In this document: one piece after another, positions 44,677 through 53,926 of the stretch
How the letters are laid out: every line of letters begins with the position of its first letter
Numbering within the stretch: position 1 is the stretch's first letter
Assembly (NCBI GenBank): GCA_002784045.1
Contig: PFJX01000137.1
Coordinates: 1 to 64,000, forward strand
Reading direction: 5' to 3'
Source: Hydrogenophilales bacterium CG_4_10_14_3_um_filter_63_21
Lineage (GTDB): Bacteria; Pseudomonadota; Gammaproteobacteria; Burkholderiales; Thiobacillaceae
Length of the DNA stretch: 64,000 nt
Program-made: the position numbers and the translations under genes
Notes under the pieces: generated by a model
What the model was told of the DNA's origin: nothing
Database searches by the model: none
The model's input: the letters and a program-made list of their open reading frames with translations, nothing else

Positions 44677-44781
44677 TCAGAACAACGAACCCAGCACCAC
44701 CGAAAACAGGGCGATCCAGGCCCAGGCGGCCAGGGCGATGACCAAGGTGAGAGGCAGGTTGTATTTGCTGAAGGGGTTCAT
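44677..44781 (-). CDS. Small single-span membrane protein (34 residues), unknown
   Basis: The minus strand encodes MNPFSKYNLPLTLVIALAAW and then AWIALFSVVLGSLF. A good ribosome binding site (AGGAG, 6 bases before the ATG) precedes it and the bidirectional terminator at 44633-44663 follows the stop by 14 bases. The protein would be one hydrophobic helix with a short polar N-terminus. I know of no function. It could be a small regulator of a membrane complex, but there is no direct evidence. Confidence 0.6.
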   Translation of the reverse strand: MNPFSKYNLPLTLVIALAAWAWIALFSVVLGSLF

Positions 44782-44854
44782 CGTAGGGCTCCTGTTGCGA
44801 AAATTTGCGCGATTCTACTGCGCGGACCAGGGGCTCTCAATGCCGAGACCGCGT

Positions 44855-45026
44855 CTAGCAGCCTGTCGGACTTTGGAATCGTCGATAGCGAGAAACGGCC
44901 CCAGCGAGGCCAGTCTTTGCCGGATTTGCCGCCCCATAGCCCGGCTATGGGGCAAAAATGCCGGTGAAAAAGGGGCCGCTGCGGTCGTTTCGCAGCCGAC
45001 GATTCCAAAGTACGACAGGCTGCTAG
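44855..45026. mobile_element. MITE-like element next to moaA, 30-bp inverted ends with CTAG borders
   Basis: The left end CTAGCAGCCTGTCGGACTTT... (44855-44884) is repeated inverted at 44997-45026 with one mismatch in 30 bases. The interior is itself partly self-complementary (CCCCATAGCC-C-GGCTATGGGG at about 44931-44951), so the element could fold into one long hairpin. CTAG at both borders may be the target duplication. No transposase is present. It lies 6 bases after the moaA stop codon and may serve as its terminator. Confidence 0.85.
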
Positions 45027-45032
45027 CCCGGC

Positions 45033-46007
45033 TCAGCCCCCGGTCATGCTCATGAAACGCACCAGCTTTTGCGGCTGTTCGCGAAATTCGTGGCGTTCCG
45101 GCTTCAGGTCGATGGCGCGATGGATGGCATCGGCCAGATCGGCGTCCGAAGCGCCAGCACGCATCAGGACGCGGAAGTCCATACGCTCTTCCTGGCCCAG
45201 GCACAGGTGCAGGACGCCATCCACGGTCAGGCGCACGCGATTGCAGGTTTCGCAGAAGTGCTGCGAGATAGGGGTAATGAAACCGACCGTGAAGCGGCCA
45301 TCGGGTGTGCCCAGATAACGCGCCGGGCCACCGCCATGCATCAGGGTGTCGACCAGGCCGAAACGCTGGCGCAGGCGGGCGATGACCGGTTGCAGGTCGA
45401 CGTAGCCCATGCGCCGGGCGGTGTCGCCCATCGGCATGAGTTCGATCAGGCGCAGGACAAAGCCGCGTTCCATGCAGAAGGCGACCATGGCGTCGATATC
45501 GTCGGCGTTCTCCCGCATCACCACCATATTGACTTTGATCGGCGCGAAGCCCACCGAGCGCGCGGCTTCCAGGCCATCCAGCACCTTGTCCAGCACTGGG
45601 CGACCGTTGATCTTCTCGACAATTTCCGGACGCAGGGAGTCAAGGCTGATATTGAGGCGGGTGACGCCAGCACGCTTGAGATCGTCAGCCATCCTCGCCA
45701 GTTGCGTGGCATTGCTGGACAGTGACAGGTCATCGATGCCCGGCAGGGCGGCGATGCGACCGCACAGGCCAACCACATTGCGGCGCAGCAGCGGCTCGCC
45801 ACCGGTCAGGCGGACGCGCTTCATGCCGAGGCCGGCGAACAGGCCGAGCAGGCGTTCCAGTTCGTCGAAGGTAAGCCAGTGATCCGGTTCCTCGAAGTCC
45901 TTGAAGCCTTCCGGGATGCAGTAAGCGCAACGCAGATCGCAGCGATCCGTCACGGAAAGACGCAAATATTCGATGATGCGTCCGAAGCGATCGACAAGCG
46001 GGTTCAT
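45033..46007 (-). CDS. moaA: GTP 3',8-cyclase MoaA
   Basis: MoaA is a radical-SAM enzyme that starts molybdopterin synthesis from GTP. The 324-residue protein has the N-terminal radical-SAM cluster motif TDRCDLRCAYCIPEG near residues 18-32, RLTGGEPLLR, SSNATQLARM, LNISLDSLRPE, and the C-terminal cluster cysteines in CETCNRVRLTVDGVLHLC. The final GG is conserved (MSMTGG). It is divergent from mobB across about 150 bases, which should hold the promoters of both transcripts. Confidence 0.96.
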   Translation of the reverse strand: MNPLVDRFGRIIEYLRLSVTDRCDLRCAYCIPEGFKDFEEPDHWLTFDELERLLGLFAGLGMKRVRLTGGEPLLRRNVVGLCGRIAALPGIDDLSLSSNATQLARMADDLKRAGVTRLNISLDSLRPEIVEKINGRPVLDKVLDGLEAARSVGFAPIKVNMVVMRENADDIDAMVAFCMERGFVLRLIELMPMGDTARRMGYVDLQPVIARLRQRFGLVDTLMHGGGPARYLGTPDGRFTVGFITPISQHFCETCNRVRLTVDGVLHLCLGQEERMDFRVLMRAGASDADLADAIHRAIDLKPERHEFREQPQKLVRFMSMTGG

Positions 46008-46155
46008 GGCCGTGGCCCTAAAGCGTTATGTGCGGGAGAATATAGCACTCACGAATTCCTGGAAGTGCGATGCGTGGCATGATCCATGTCCCTATCGGCA
46101 CTAACCTTGACTTTGGTCATGAAACGACCGCCCCGCACGCCTGGAGAATCCGCCC

Positions 46156-46644
46156 ATGAAAGCACTCGGCATCGCCGGTTACAGCGGCAGCGGCAAGACC
46201 ACCCTGATCGAAAAGCTTTTGCCCCGGTTGCGGGCGGCCGGCTTGCGCGTTTCCGTGATCAAGCAGAGCCATCACGATTTCGAGGTGGATGTGCCGGGCA
46301 AGGACTCCTGGCGGCATCGCGCGGCCGGGGCCAACGAAGTGCTGCTGACTTCACCGCACCGCTGGATGCTGGTGAACGAACTGCGTGGCGCGGCGGAACC
46401 CAGCCTGGACGAGCATCTGCGGCGCCTGTCGCCCTGCGCTCTGGTGCTGGTTGAAGGCTACAAACACGCCGACATTCCCAAGCTGGAGGTCTGGCGCGCC
46501 GCCAACACGCGCGACTGGCTGCATCCGCGGGATGCAAACTTCATCGCCGTGGCGGCGGACCAGACGCCACCCGGCGGCATCAAACACTTTCCCATCGACG
46601 ACATCGAGGCCATCACGGCCTTCCTTCTTGAGTACGCACAATGA
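46156..46644 (+). CDS. mobB: Molybdopterin-guanine dinucleotide biosynthesis adaptor MobB
   Basis: The 162-residue protein is a P-loop GTP-binding protein that assists in the nucleotide modification of molybdopterin. It has IAGYSGSGKTTLIEKLLPRL at the N-terminus, VIKQSHHDFEVDVPGKDSWR near residue 37, and LVLVEGYKHADIPKLEVWR near residue 96. It overlaps moeA by four bases, in a mobB-moeA-moaD-moaE operon. Confidence 0.93.
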   Translation: MKALGIAGYSGSGKTTLIEKLLPRLRAAGLRVSVIKQSHHDFEVDVPGKDSWRHRAAGANEVLLTSPHRWMLVNELRGAAEPSLDEHLRRLSPCALVLVEGYKHADIPKLEVWRAANTRDWLHPRDANFIAVAADQTPPGGIKHFPIDDIEAITAFLLEYAQ

Positions 46645-47852
46645 GCGAATCCCCACTTTCCGTTGACGCGGCACGAGCCAGCCTGCTTGCCGCTGCGAAG
46701 CCGCTTTCCGACCACGAAACCTGTCCGGCCGATGCGGCTTTGGGCCGGGTGCTGGCGAGCCCGCTGGTTTCCGGCGTCACCGTGCCGCCACTCGACAATG
46801 CGGCGATGGACGGTTATGCCCTGCGTTTTGCCGACTGGAGCGACGCGGCCGGGTTGCCTGCCTGGTTGCCCGTCTCGCAACGCATCCCCGCCGGTACGCT
46901 GGGAACCGCGTTGGCGCCCGGCACGGCGGCGCGCATTTTCACCGGTGCGCCACTGCCGCCCGGCGCCGATTGCGTGGTAATGCAGGAAGACTGCGAGGTC
47001 CATGAAGGCGCGATGCGCATCGCCGTCGCCCCCCGCGCCGGCAGCCACATCCGCCGCGCTGGTGAAGACATCCGCGCTGGCCAGACCGTGCTGGAATCCG
47101 GCACCCGCCTTGGCCCGGCGCAACTCGGCGTGGCGGCTTCGGCGGGGGCGAGCGAACTCGCCGTATTCCGCCGCCTGAAGGCCGCCGTGTTCTTCACCGG
47201 CGATGAAATCGTGATGCCCGGCCAGCCGCTAACGCCCGGGCGCATCTACAACTCGAATCGCGCCACCCTGATCGCCCTGCTCACCCAACTGGGCCTCGAA
47301 GTCATCGACCTCGGCCAGGTGCCGGATCGCCACGACGCCACCGTCGCCATTCTGGAACGCGCGGCCCAGGCCGCCGATGTGGTCATTACCAGCGGTGGCG
47401 TTTCGGTGGGCGAGGAGGATCACGTCAAGGCCGCCGTGGAGACACTCGGCCGCATCGAAATGTGGAAAGTGGCGATGAAACCCGGCAAGCCCCTGGTCTA
47501 CGGCCGCGTCGGCAACGCCGATTTTCTTGGCCTGCCCGGCAATCCGGTATCTGCGTTCGTGGTGTTCTGCCTGTTCGTGCGCCCCTTCCTGCTTCGGCGC
47601 ATGGGGGCGGAAGATGCGCCCGCCGCCGCCTTCACCGTGCCGGCCGGGTTCGATTGGCCGAAGCCTGGAAAACGCCGCGAATTCCTGCGCGCCCGCCTGG
47701 AAGATGGCTGGGCCATGCTTTATCCCAACCAGAGTTCCGGGGTACTCACCTCGCTGGCCTGGGCCGATGGCCTGGTCGATGTCGAAGCTGGCGCCCGTGT
47801 CGAGAAGGGCGACCCGGTGCGTTTCATCCCCCTCGCGGAGTTGCTCAAATGA
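46641..47852 (+). CDS. moeA: Molybdopterin molybdenumtransferase MoeA
   Basis: MoeA inserts molybdate into adenylated molybdopterin. The 403-residue protein has LDNAAMDGYALRFAD near residue 53, ARIFTGAPLPPGADCVVMQED, IRRAGEDIRAGQTVL, the MoCF domain with FFTGDEIVMPGQPLTPGRIYNSNRATL, VITSGGVSVGEEDHVK, and LGLPGNPVSAFVVF. It overlaps both mobB and moaD by four bases, so translation is probably coupled. Confidence 0.96.
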   Translation: MSESPLSVDAARASLLAAAKPLSDHETCPADAALGRVLASPLVSGVTVPPLDNAAMDGYALRFADWSDAAGLPAWLPVSQRIPAGTLGTALAPGTAARIFTGAPLPPGADCVVMQEDCEVHEGAMRIAVAPRAGSHIRRAGEDIRAGQTVLESGTRLGPAQLGVAASAGASELAVFRRLKAAVFFTGDEIVMPGQPLTPGRIYNSNRATLIALLTQLGLEVIDLGQVPDRHDATVAILERAAQAADVVITSGGVSVGEEDHVKAAVETLGRIEMWKVAMKPGKPLVYGRVGNADFLGLPGNPVSAFVVFCLFVRPFLLRRMGAEDAPAAAFTVPAGFDWPKPGKRREFLRARLEDGWAMLYPNQSSGVLTSLAWADGLVDVEAGARVEKGDPVRFIPLAELLK

Positions 47853-48106
47853 AAGTGCGCCTGCTTTACTTTGCCCGCCTGCGCGAAGTCTTCGCCACCA
47901 GCCAGGAAACGCCGGAACTTCCTCCCAACATACAAACCGTGGCCAGCCTGCTAAATTGGCTGCGCCAGCGCGGCGGTGTCTGGGCCGAGGAACTGGCGGC
48001 GGGCCGCGCTTATCGGGTCGCGATCAACCAGGACCTGGCCACTCAGGAGGCGGTGCTACATGAAAACGACGAAGTCGCCGTTTTTCCTTTGGTAACGGGG
48101 GGCTGA
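47849..48106 (+). CDS. moaD: Molybdopterin synthase sulfur carrier subunit MoaD
   Basis: MoaD is the ubiquitin-like sulfur donor for molybdopterin synthase. The 85-residue protein starts MKVRLLYFARLREVF and ends with FPLVTGG; the final Gly-Gly is needed for thiocarboxylate formation. The start is fixed by ATGA overlap with moeA. MoaE begins at the base after its stop codon. Confidence 0.96.
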   Translation: MKVRLLYFARLREVFATSQETPELPPNIQTVASLLNWLRQRGGVWAEELAAGRAYRVAINQDLATQEAVLHENDEVAVFPLVTGG

Positions 48107-48559
48107 ATGAAAATTTCCGTCCAGGCTGAACCTTTTGACCTCAACGCCGAAGTCAGCGCCCTCTACCAGGCCAACCCAAAAGTCGGTGCCGTCGCCAGCT
48201 TTCTCGGCTTGGTGCGCGACATTAACGAGGGCCAAGGGGTTGCCACCCTGAGCCTGGAGCACTACCCCGGCATGACCGAGAAAGCCCTGGCCCAGATCGT
48301 GGAAGATGCCCGGCGGCGCTGGGAAGTGCTCGACGCCACCCTCATCCACCGCGTCGGCACCCTGCACCCCAGCGAGCCTATCGTCCTGGTGGCCGTAGCC
48401 TCCAGCCATCGCGGCGACGCCTTCGCCGCCTGTGAATTCATCATGGATTTCCTGAAAACCCGCGCACCGTTCTGGAAGAAGGAAGCCACGCCGGAAGGTG
48501 AGCGCTGGGTGGATGCGCGTGAGAGCGATGAGCGGGCGGCAGCGCGCTGGCAGGTCTGA
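48107..48559 (+). CDS. moaE: Molybdopterin synthase catalytic subunit MoaE
   Basis: MoaE binds two MoaD chains and transfers sulfur to precursor Z. The 150-residue protein contains GAVASFLGLVRDINEG near residue 24, LEHYPGMTEKALAQI, HRVGTLHPSEPIVLVAVASSHR near residue 80, and the active-site lysines in FLKTRAPFWKKEATPEGERWVDA. Length and context are normal. It is the last gene of the operon; about 160 bases of gene-free sequence follow, in which I see nothing clear. Confidence 0.96.
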   Translation: MKISVQAEPFDLNAEVSALYQANPKVGAVASFLGLVRDINEGQGVATLSLEHYPGMTEKALAQIVEDARRRWEVLDATLIHRVGTLHPSEPIVLVAVASSHRGDAFAACEFIMDFLKTRAPFWKKEATPEGERWVDARESDERAAARWQV

Positions 48560-48721
48560 AGCGGAAAGGCGACCGCTCCCGGCGGGGGACGGGCATTGGG
48601 AGGCGGGGAGTGACAGGTTGTTGCCGATCTGGAACTGCCGCTCGGAGAGGAGGCCGCGAACGGCTACACAATTGGCCTTATCGGACCTGCAACGATCAAA
48701 TCAGACTCCACTCACTTCATA

Positions 48722-48746
48722 AAAGAAACCCCTCCGAAGAGGGGTT
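48722..48746 (-). terminator. Terminator with UUCG loop, minus strand
   Basis: On the minus strand AACCCCTC-TTCG-GAGGGGTT (48727-48746) is followed by TCTTTT. The stable UUCG tetraloop and T-rich tail fit a factor-independent terminator for the small gene at 48824-49051, 77 bases downstream of its stop. Confidence 0.8.
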
Positions 48747-48823
48747 GACCGTGCATCAGTCCTGCGGGATCACTTCGACTTTGGCTCCACCCAGAAGATG
48801 AAACGCTCCCTAACAGAGGCTGT

Positions 48824-49051
48824 CTACAGCATCGTTGCGTGCGCCCCCGAAGCACGAACATGGCCGAGAATATCTTTGGCGTGAGTGCATTCGCTGTCAT
48901 AGACCACCATCATCAGGTGGGGTGTGCGTTGCGGAAAGGCTGCGCTGATAACGCAGTGATGGTCACGTACACGGGCCTCCATTTTCCTGATTTGCTCTGC
49001 GCTCAAACTTTCACCCACATGCACCATGAAATCTGAAATGGCATCGCTCAT
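48824..49051 (-). CDS. Small conserved protein, ferredoxin-like fold, unknown function
   Basis: The 75-residue protein (MSDAISDFMVHVGESLSAEQ) has a beta-alpha-beta-like pattern: IRKMEARVRDHHCVISAAF, PHLMMVVYDSECTHAKDILGHVRASGAHATM. This resembles small HMA-type folds but lacks the CxxC metal motif. I do not know its function. It has its own strong promoter (TTGACC, 16 bases, TATATA at 49099-49126) and its own terminator, so it is a single-gene unit that is probably regulated. Confidence 0.7.
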   Translation of the reverse strand: MSDAISDFMVHVGESLSAEQIRKMEARVRDHHCVISAAFPQRTPHLMMVVYDSECTHAKDILGHVRASGAHATML

Positions 49052-49098
49052 TTTCGCCTCCTATCTGTTGATCCCAGTTGTGTCACCTGAGAGGTTTG

Positions 49099-49126
49099 TA
49101 TATAGCCGACTAAATTACTTGGTCAA
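49099..49126 (-). promoter_or_regulatory. Promoter with an Rrf2/IscR-like half-site, for the 75-residue gene
   Basis: On the minus strand TTGACC (49126-49121) and TATATA (49104-49099) are separated by 16 bases. The spacer and -10 box contain ATTTAGTCGGCTAT, which matches one half of the IscR type 1 consensus (YAGTCRRSTAT). The other half is not at the usual spacing. Confidence 0.5.
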
Positions 49127-49332
49127 TTGGATACCGTAAAAACGGCAGGGGTTCAGCTCGCCTTCCTATGCCGTCTCAGGGTCGGCTGGATACCGAAAGG
49201 TAAGGGCTTCATCAAGCCGGCGCGACAAGGCCGCCCAACCCTCTCGCCGAATTGAGGAGTGGCGAGACGTGCTACGGGAGAAGCACGGCATATTGCGGTA
49301 ACCCGGCAACAGACTGGGTTAGAATGCCGCCC

Positions 49333-49430
49333 GGCGGGCCCCCCCGCATGGCTAAGCCGTGAACCTGGTCAGATCCGGAAGGAAGCAGCCACAGCAGCCG
49401 ATGCCAGTGCCGGGGATCAGGCTCGCCACC
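49333..49430 (+). ncRNA. ffs: Signal recognition particle RNA (4.5S RNA)
   Basis: The sequence holds the conserved SRP RNA tip: gaacctggtcagatccggaa followed by ggaagcagccacagcag, which binds Ffh. The ends pair (ggcgggcc at 49333-49340 with ggctcgcc at 49420-49427), giving a hairpin of about 95 bases. TAGAAT at 49320-49325 is a -10 box at the right distance for a start near 49332. The gene directly precedes dnaX, its usual neighbour in betaproteobacteria. Confidence 0.95.
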
Positions 49431-49461
49431 TCCCTTATTTTCGCGACGCAGTGCAGCACCC

Positions 49462-51066
49462 ATGAGCCATCAAGTCCTTGCCCGCAAATGGCGCCCGAAG
49501 CGTTTTGGCCAACTGGTTGGGCAGGAGCATGTGGTGCGTGCGCTGTCCAACGCGCTGGCCAGCGGCCGCTTGCATCACGCCTACCTGTTCACCGGCACGC
49601 GCGGGGTCGGCAAGACCACGCTGGCGCGGATACTGGCGAAGTGCCTCAACTGCACGGGGGGTAAAGACGGGGGCGTCACCGCAGAACCCTGCGGCGAATG
49701 CGCCGCCTGCCGCGAGATCGACAGCGGTCGTTTCGTCGATCTGATCGAGTTGGACGCCGCCTCCAACACCGGCGTCGACAACATGCGCGAGATTCTGGAA
49801 AACGCCCAGTACGCGCCCACCGCCGGCCGCTACAAGGTCTACATCATCGACGAAGTGCACATGCTCTCAAAGAACGCCTTCAACGCCATGTTGAAGACGT
49901 TGGAAGAGCCGCCCAGCCACGTCATCTTCATTCTCGCCACTACCGACCCGCAGAAAGTGCCGGTCACGGTGTTGTCGCGCTGTCTCCAGTTCAACCTCAA
50001 GCAGATGCCGCCTGGCCAGGTGGTCAGCCATTTGAAGCACGTGCTGGAAGGCGAAAACGTGCCGTTCGAGGCCGGCGCCCTCAACCTGCTGGCGCGCGCC
50101 GCCGCCGGCAGCATGCGCGACGCCCTCTCGCTCACCGACCAGGCCATCGCCTACGGCAGCGGCCAGATTAAAGAAGACGAAACCCGCGCCATGTTGGGCG
50201 TGATCGACCAGGCCTACCTGATGCCGGTGCTGGAAGCCTTGGCCGACGGCGACGGCCCGCACCTGCTGCGGGAAGCGGCTGAACTGGCCGCGCGCGGCTT
50301 CTCTTTCGACGCCGCCTTGCAGGACATGGCCAGCCTGCTGCACCAGGCCGCCCTGGCTTTGAGCATCCCGGAAGCGGTGAGCGAGGATGCGCCGGAACGC
50401 GAACGTCTGTTCAACCTGGCGGGGCGGCTCGACCCGGAACGGGTGCAGGTGCTCTATCAGATCGCCACCCTGGGCCGCCGCGACCTGGAATGGGCACCGG
50501 ACGAATACGCCGGTTTCAGCATGACTTTGTTGCGGATGCTCGCCTTCTCGCCCTCCGATACCGCCCCGGCCGCCCGCGCCACGCCGCCGGCGGAACGGCC
50601 CGAGCCACGCCTTGTTCCCGCCGCGCCGACGCCACGCGCCGCCGTACCGATTCGGCCCGAGATGCTGGCCGCCAACGAGCCGCTGCCGCCCGCCGACACT
50701 GACTGGCGCGGTATTGCCGAGAGCCTGCCTGGCCTCGCGCGCCAGCTCGCCATGCAGTGCGAACGCCTGGAACACAGCGGCAACACGCTGCGCCTGCGCC
50801 TGCCGGAGAACCAGAAGACGCTGCTCGACAACTTCGGCGACAAGCTGAGCGCGGCGCTGGCCGAGAAACTCGGCGCCGGCCTGCACGTTGAATTCGAACT
50901 CGCCGCCGTGACCCAGCAATCGCCCGCCGCCGCCCGCGCCCGCGAACAAGCCGCGCGCCAGTCCGACGCGGAAGCGGCGATACAAGCTGATCCCTTCGTC
51001 CAGACCCTGGTGCGTGAATGCGGCGCGACGGTCGCCAACATCCGCCCGCTGAGCGCGGCGGGCTGA
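49462..51066 (+). CDS. dnaX: DNA polymerase III subunit tau/gamma DnaX
   Basis: DnaX is the clamp-loader ATPase and organiser of the replicative polymerase. The 534-residue protein has RPKRFGQLVGQEHVVRAL, Walker A FTGTRGVGKTTLARILAK near residue 45, a zinc module with CLNC and CGECAACRE, VYIIDEVHMLSKNAFNAMLKTLEEPP, and the sensor FILATTDPQKVPVTVLSRC. The proline/alanine-rich linker at residues 365-410 leads to a short C-terminal domain. It is shorter than E. coli tau (643). I see no clear A-run slippage signal for a separate gamma form. The ybaB-recR pair follows. Confidence 0.95.
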   Translation: MSHQVLARKWRPKRFGQLVGQEHVVRALSNALASGRLHHAYLFTGTRGVGKTTLARILAKCLNCTGGKDGGVTAEPCGECAACREIDSGRFVDLIELDAASNTGVDNMREILENAQYAPTAGRYKVYIIDEVHMLSKNAFNAMLKTLEEPPSHVIFILATTDPQKVPVTVLSRCLQFNLKQMPPGQVVSHLKHVLEGENVPFEAGALNLLARAAAGSMRDALSLTDQAIAYGSGQIKEDETRAMLGVIDQAYLMPVLEALADGDGPHLLREAAELAARGFSFDAALQDMASLLHQAALALSIPEAVSEDAPERERLFNLAGRLDPERVQVLYQIATLGRRDLEWAPDEYAGFSMTLLRMLAFSPSDTAPAARATPPAERPEPRLVPAAPTPRAAVPIRPEMLAANEPLPPADTDWRGIAESLPGLARQLAMQCERLEHSGNTLRLRLPENQKTLLDNFGDKLSAALAEKLGAGLHVEFELAAVTQQSPAAARAREQAARQSDAEAAIQADPFVQTLVRECGATVANIRPLSAAG

Positions 51067-51069
51067 ACT

Positions 51070-51120
51070 GGTAGCGCCGGCGCCCCGCCGGCCCTTAACC
51101 ACGCCGGCCAAGCGCCGGCA
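51070..51120. repeat. REP-like palindromic repeat after dnaX
   Basis: GGTAGCGCCGGCGCC, GCCGGC and GCCGGCCAAGCGCCGGCA blocks in opposite orientations; a degenerate member of the dispersed repeat family, between dnaX and ybaB. Confidence 0.65.
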
Positions 51121-51141
51121 CGATTCACATAGAGGAACGAC

Positions 51142-51489
51142 ATGCTCAAAGGTGGAATGGGTGGCATCGGCAACCTGATGAAACAGGCGCAGGCAATGCA
51201 GGAAAACATGCAGAAGATGCAGGCCAAGCTCGCTGAAATGGAGGTCGAAGGCGTCTCCGGTGCTGGCCTGGTCAAAGTGGTGATGACCGGCAAGCATGAC
51301 GTCCGCCGCGTCAATATCGACCCCAGTCTGCTTACTGGCGGCAGTGACGACGACAAGGAAATGTTGGAAGACCTGATCGCCGCCGCCGTCAACGACGCGG
51401 TACGCAAGATCGAAGATACCGTGCAGGAAAAAATGGCCTCCGCCACCGCCGGCCTGCCCCTGCCGCCCGGATTCAAGCTGCCGTTCTGA
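51142..51489 (+). CDS. YbaB/EbfC family nucleoid-associated protein
   Basis: The 115-residue protein binds DNA and lies between dnaX and recR in most proteobacteria. It has [20 protein letters not shown] at the start, [39 protein letters not shown] in the middle and [20 protein letters not shown] at the end. The exact role is unsettled; a link to recombination or nucleoid structure has been proposed for the family. A ribosome binding site GAGGAA precedes the ATG. Confidence 0.95.
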   Translation: MLKGGMGGIGNLMKQAQAMQENMQKMQAKLAEMEVEGVSGAGLVKVVMTGKHDVRRVNIDPSLLTGGSDDDKEMLEDLIAAAVNDAVRKIEDTVQEKMASATAGLPLPPGFKLPF

Positions 51490-51504
51490 TTGCACGCGCG
51501 GGCC

Positions 51505-51582
51505 GTAGGGTGTGGTGAGGTACGAACCGCACCAATCGCCACCGTGGTGCGATGCGGTTCGCTACGCTCACCAGCATCCTGC
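51505..51582. repeat. Inverted repeat of a second type between ybaB and recR
   Basis: GTAGGGTGTGGTGAGGTACG with GAACCGCACC on the left is mirrored by GGTGCGATGCGGTTCG and CTACGCTCACCAGCATCCT on the right. It resembles the GGTGCGGTGAGCGAAGCGAACCGCACC extragenic repeats common in proteobacteria and differs from the TGTAGCGCCGGC family. Confidence 0.6.
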
Positions 51583-51602
51583 GACCGCCGCCGAATTTCC
51601 CG

Positions 51603-53599
<1,997 letters not shown>

Positions 53600-53600
53600 A

Positions 53601-53642
53601 TGTAGCGCAGGCGTCCGACGTCGGCCCGATGCCGGCGCTACA
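53601..53642. repeat. REP-like palindromic repeat after purB
   Basis: TGTAGCGCAGGC at the left and GCCGGCGCTACA at the right, with a GACGTC centre. It fills the gap between the convergent purB and acyl-carrier-protein genes. Confidence 0.75.
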
Positions 53643-53906
53643 TCAGCCCTTGCGCTTGAGCACGAAGTCGGCCATCGAATTGATCGAGCCGAGGTTGTCG
53701 ATGTTGATTTCTTCCTGCCGCAGCGGCATCTGGTAGGCGTCCTCGTACCAGACCACCAGTTCCAGGATGGCGCCGGAGTCGATATAGCCGGTGGCGGGGA
53801 TGATGTCGTCGTCGCCGATGTCGCTGGCGTCCATGCCCAGATTTTTCGCCAGCTCGATTACTTTGGCGCGCACGGCGGCCTTGATGGCGTTGCGGTCGAG
53901 GTTCAT
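53643..53906 (-). CDS. Acyl carrier protein, stand-alone
   Basis: The 87-residue protein has the carrier-protein fold and the phosphopantetheine attachment motif as IDSGAILELVVWYEDAYQ near residues 42-59 (DSxxxxEL). It is not the fatty-acid ACP: the motif is DSG rather than DSL, and no fab gene is near. It is the last gene of a minus-strand set E1-E2-ACP, 20 bases after E2. I infer that it receives an acyl group made by the E1/E2 pair. A post-translational phosphopantetheinyl transferase from elsewhere would be needed. Confidence 0.85.
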   Translation of the reverse strand: MNLDRNAIKAAVRAKVIELAKNLGMDASDIGDDDIIPATGYIDSGAILELVVWYEDAYQMPLRQEEINIDNLGSINSMADFVLKRKG

Positions 53907-53926
53907 TCGGAGTTCCTTGGTTGAAA

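Noticed and set aside
48748-48823. Peptide GAFHLLGGAKVEVIPQD and stop on the minus strand, downstream of the 75-residue gene
   Set aside because: It looks like the end of a coding sequence, but only about 17 codons are open and no start is present; too short to support.
49462-51066. Programmed frameshift in dnaX that would make a gamma subunit
   Set aside because: No A-rich slippery heptamer is visible, and the gene already encodes a short tau-like protein.
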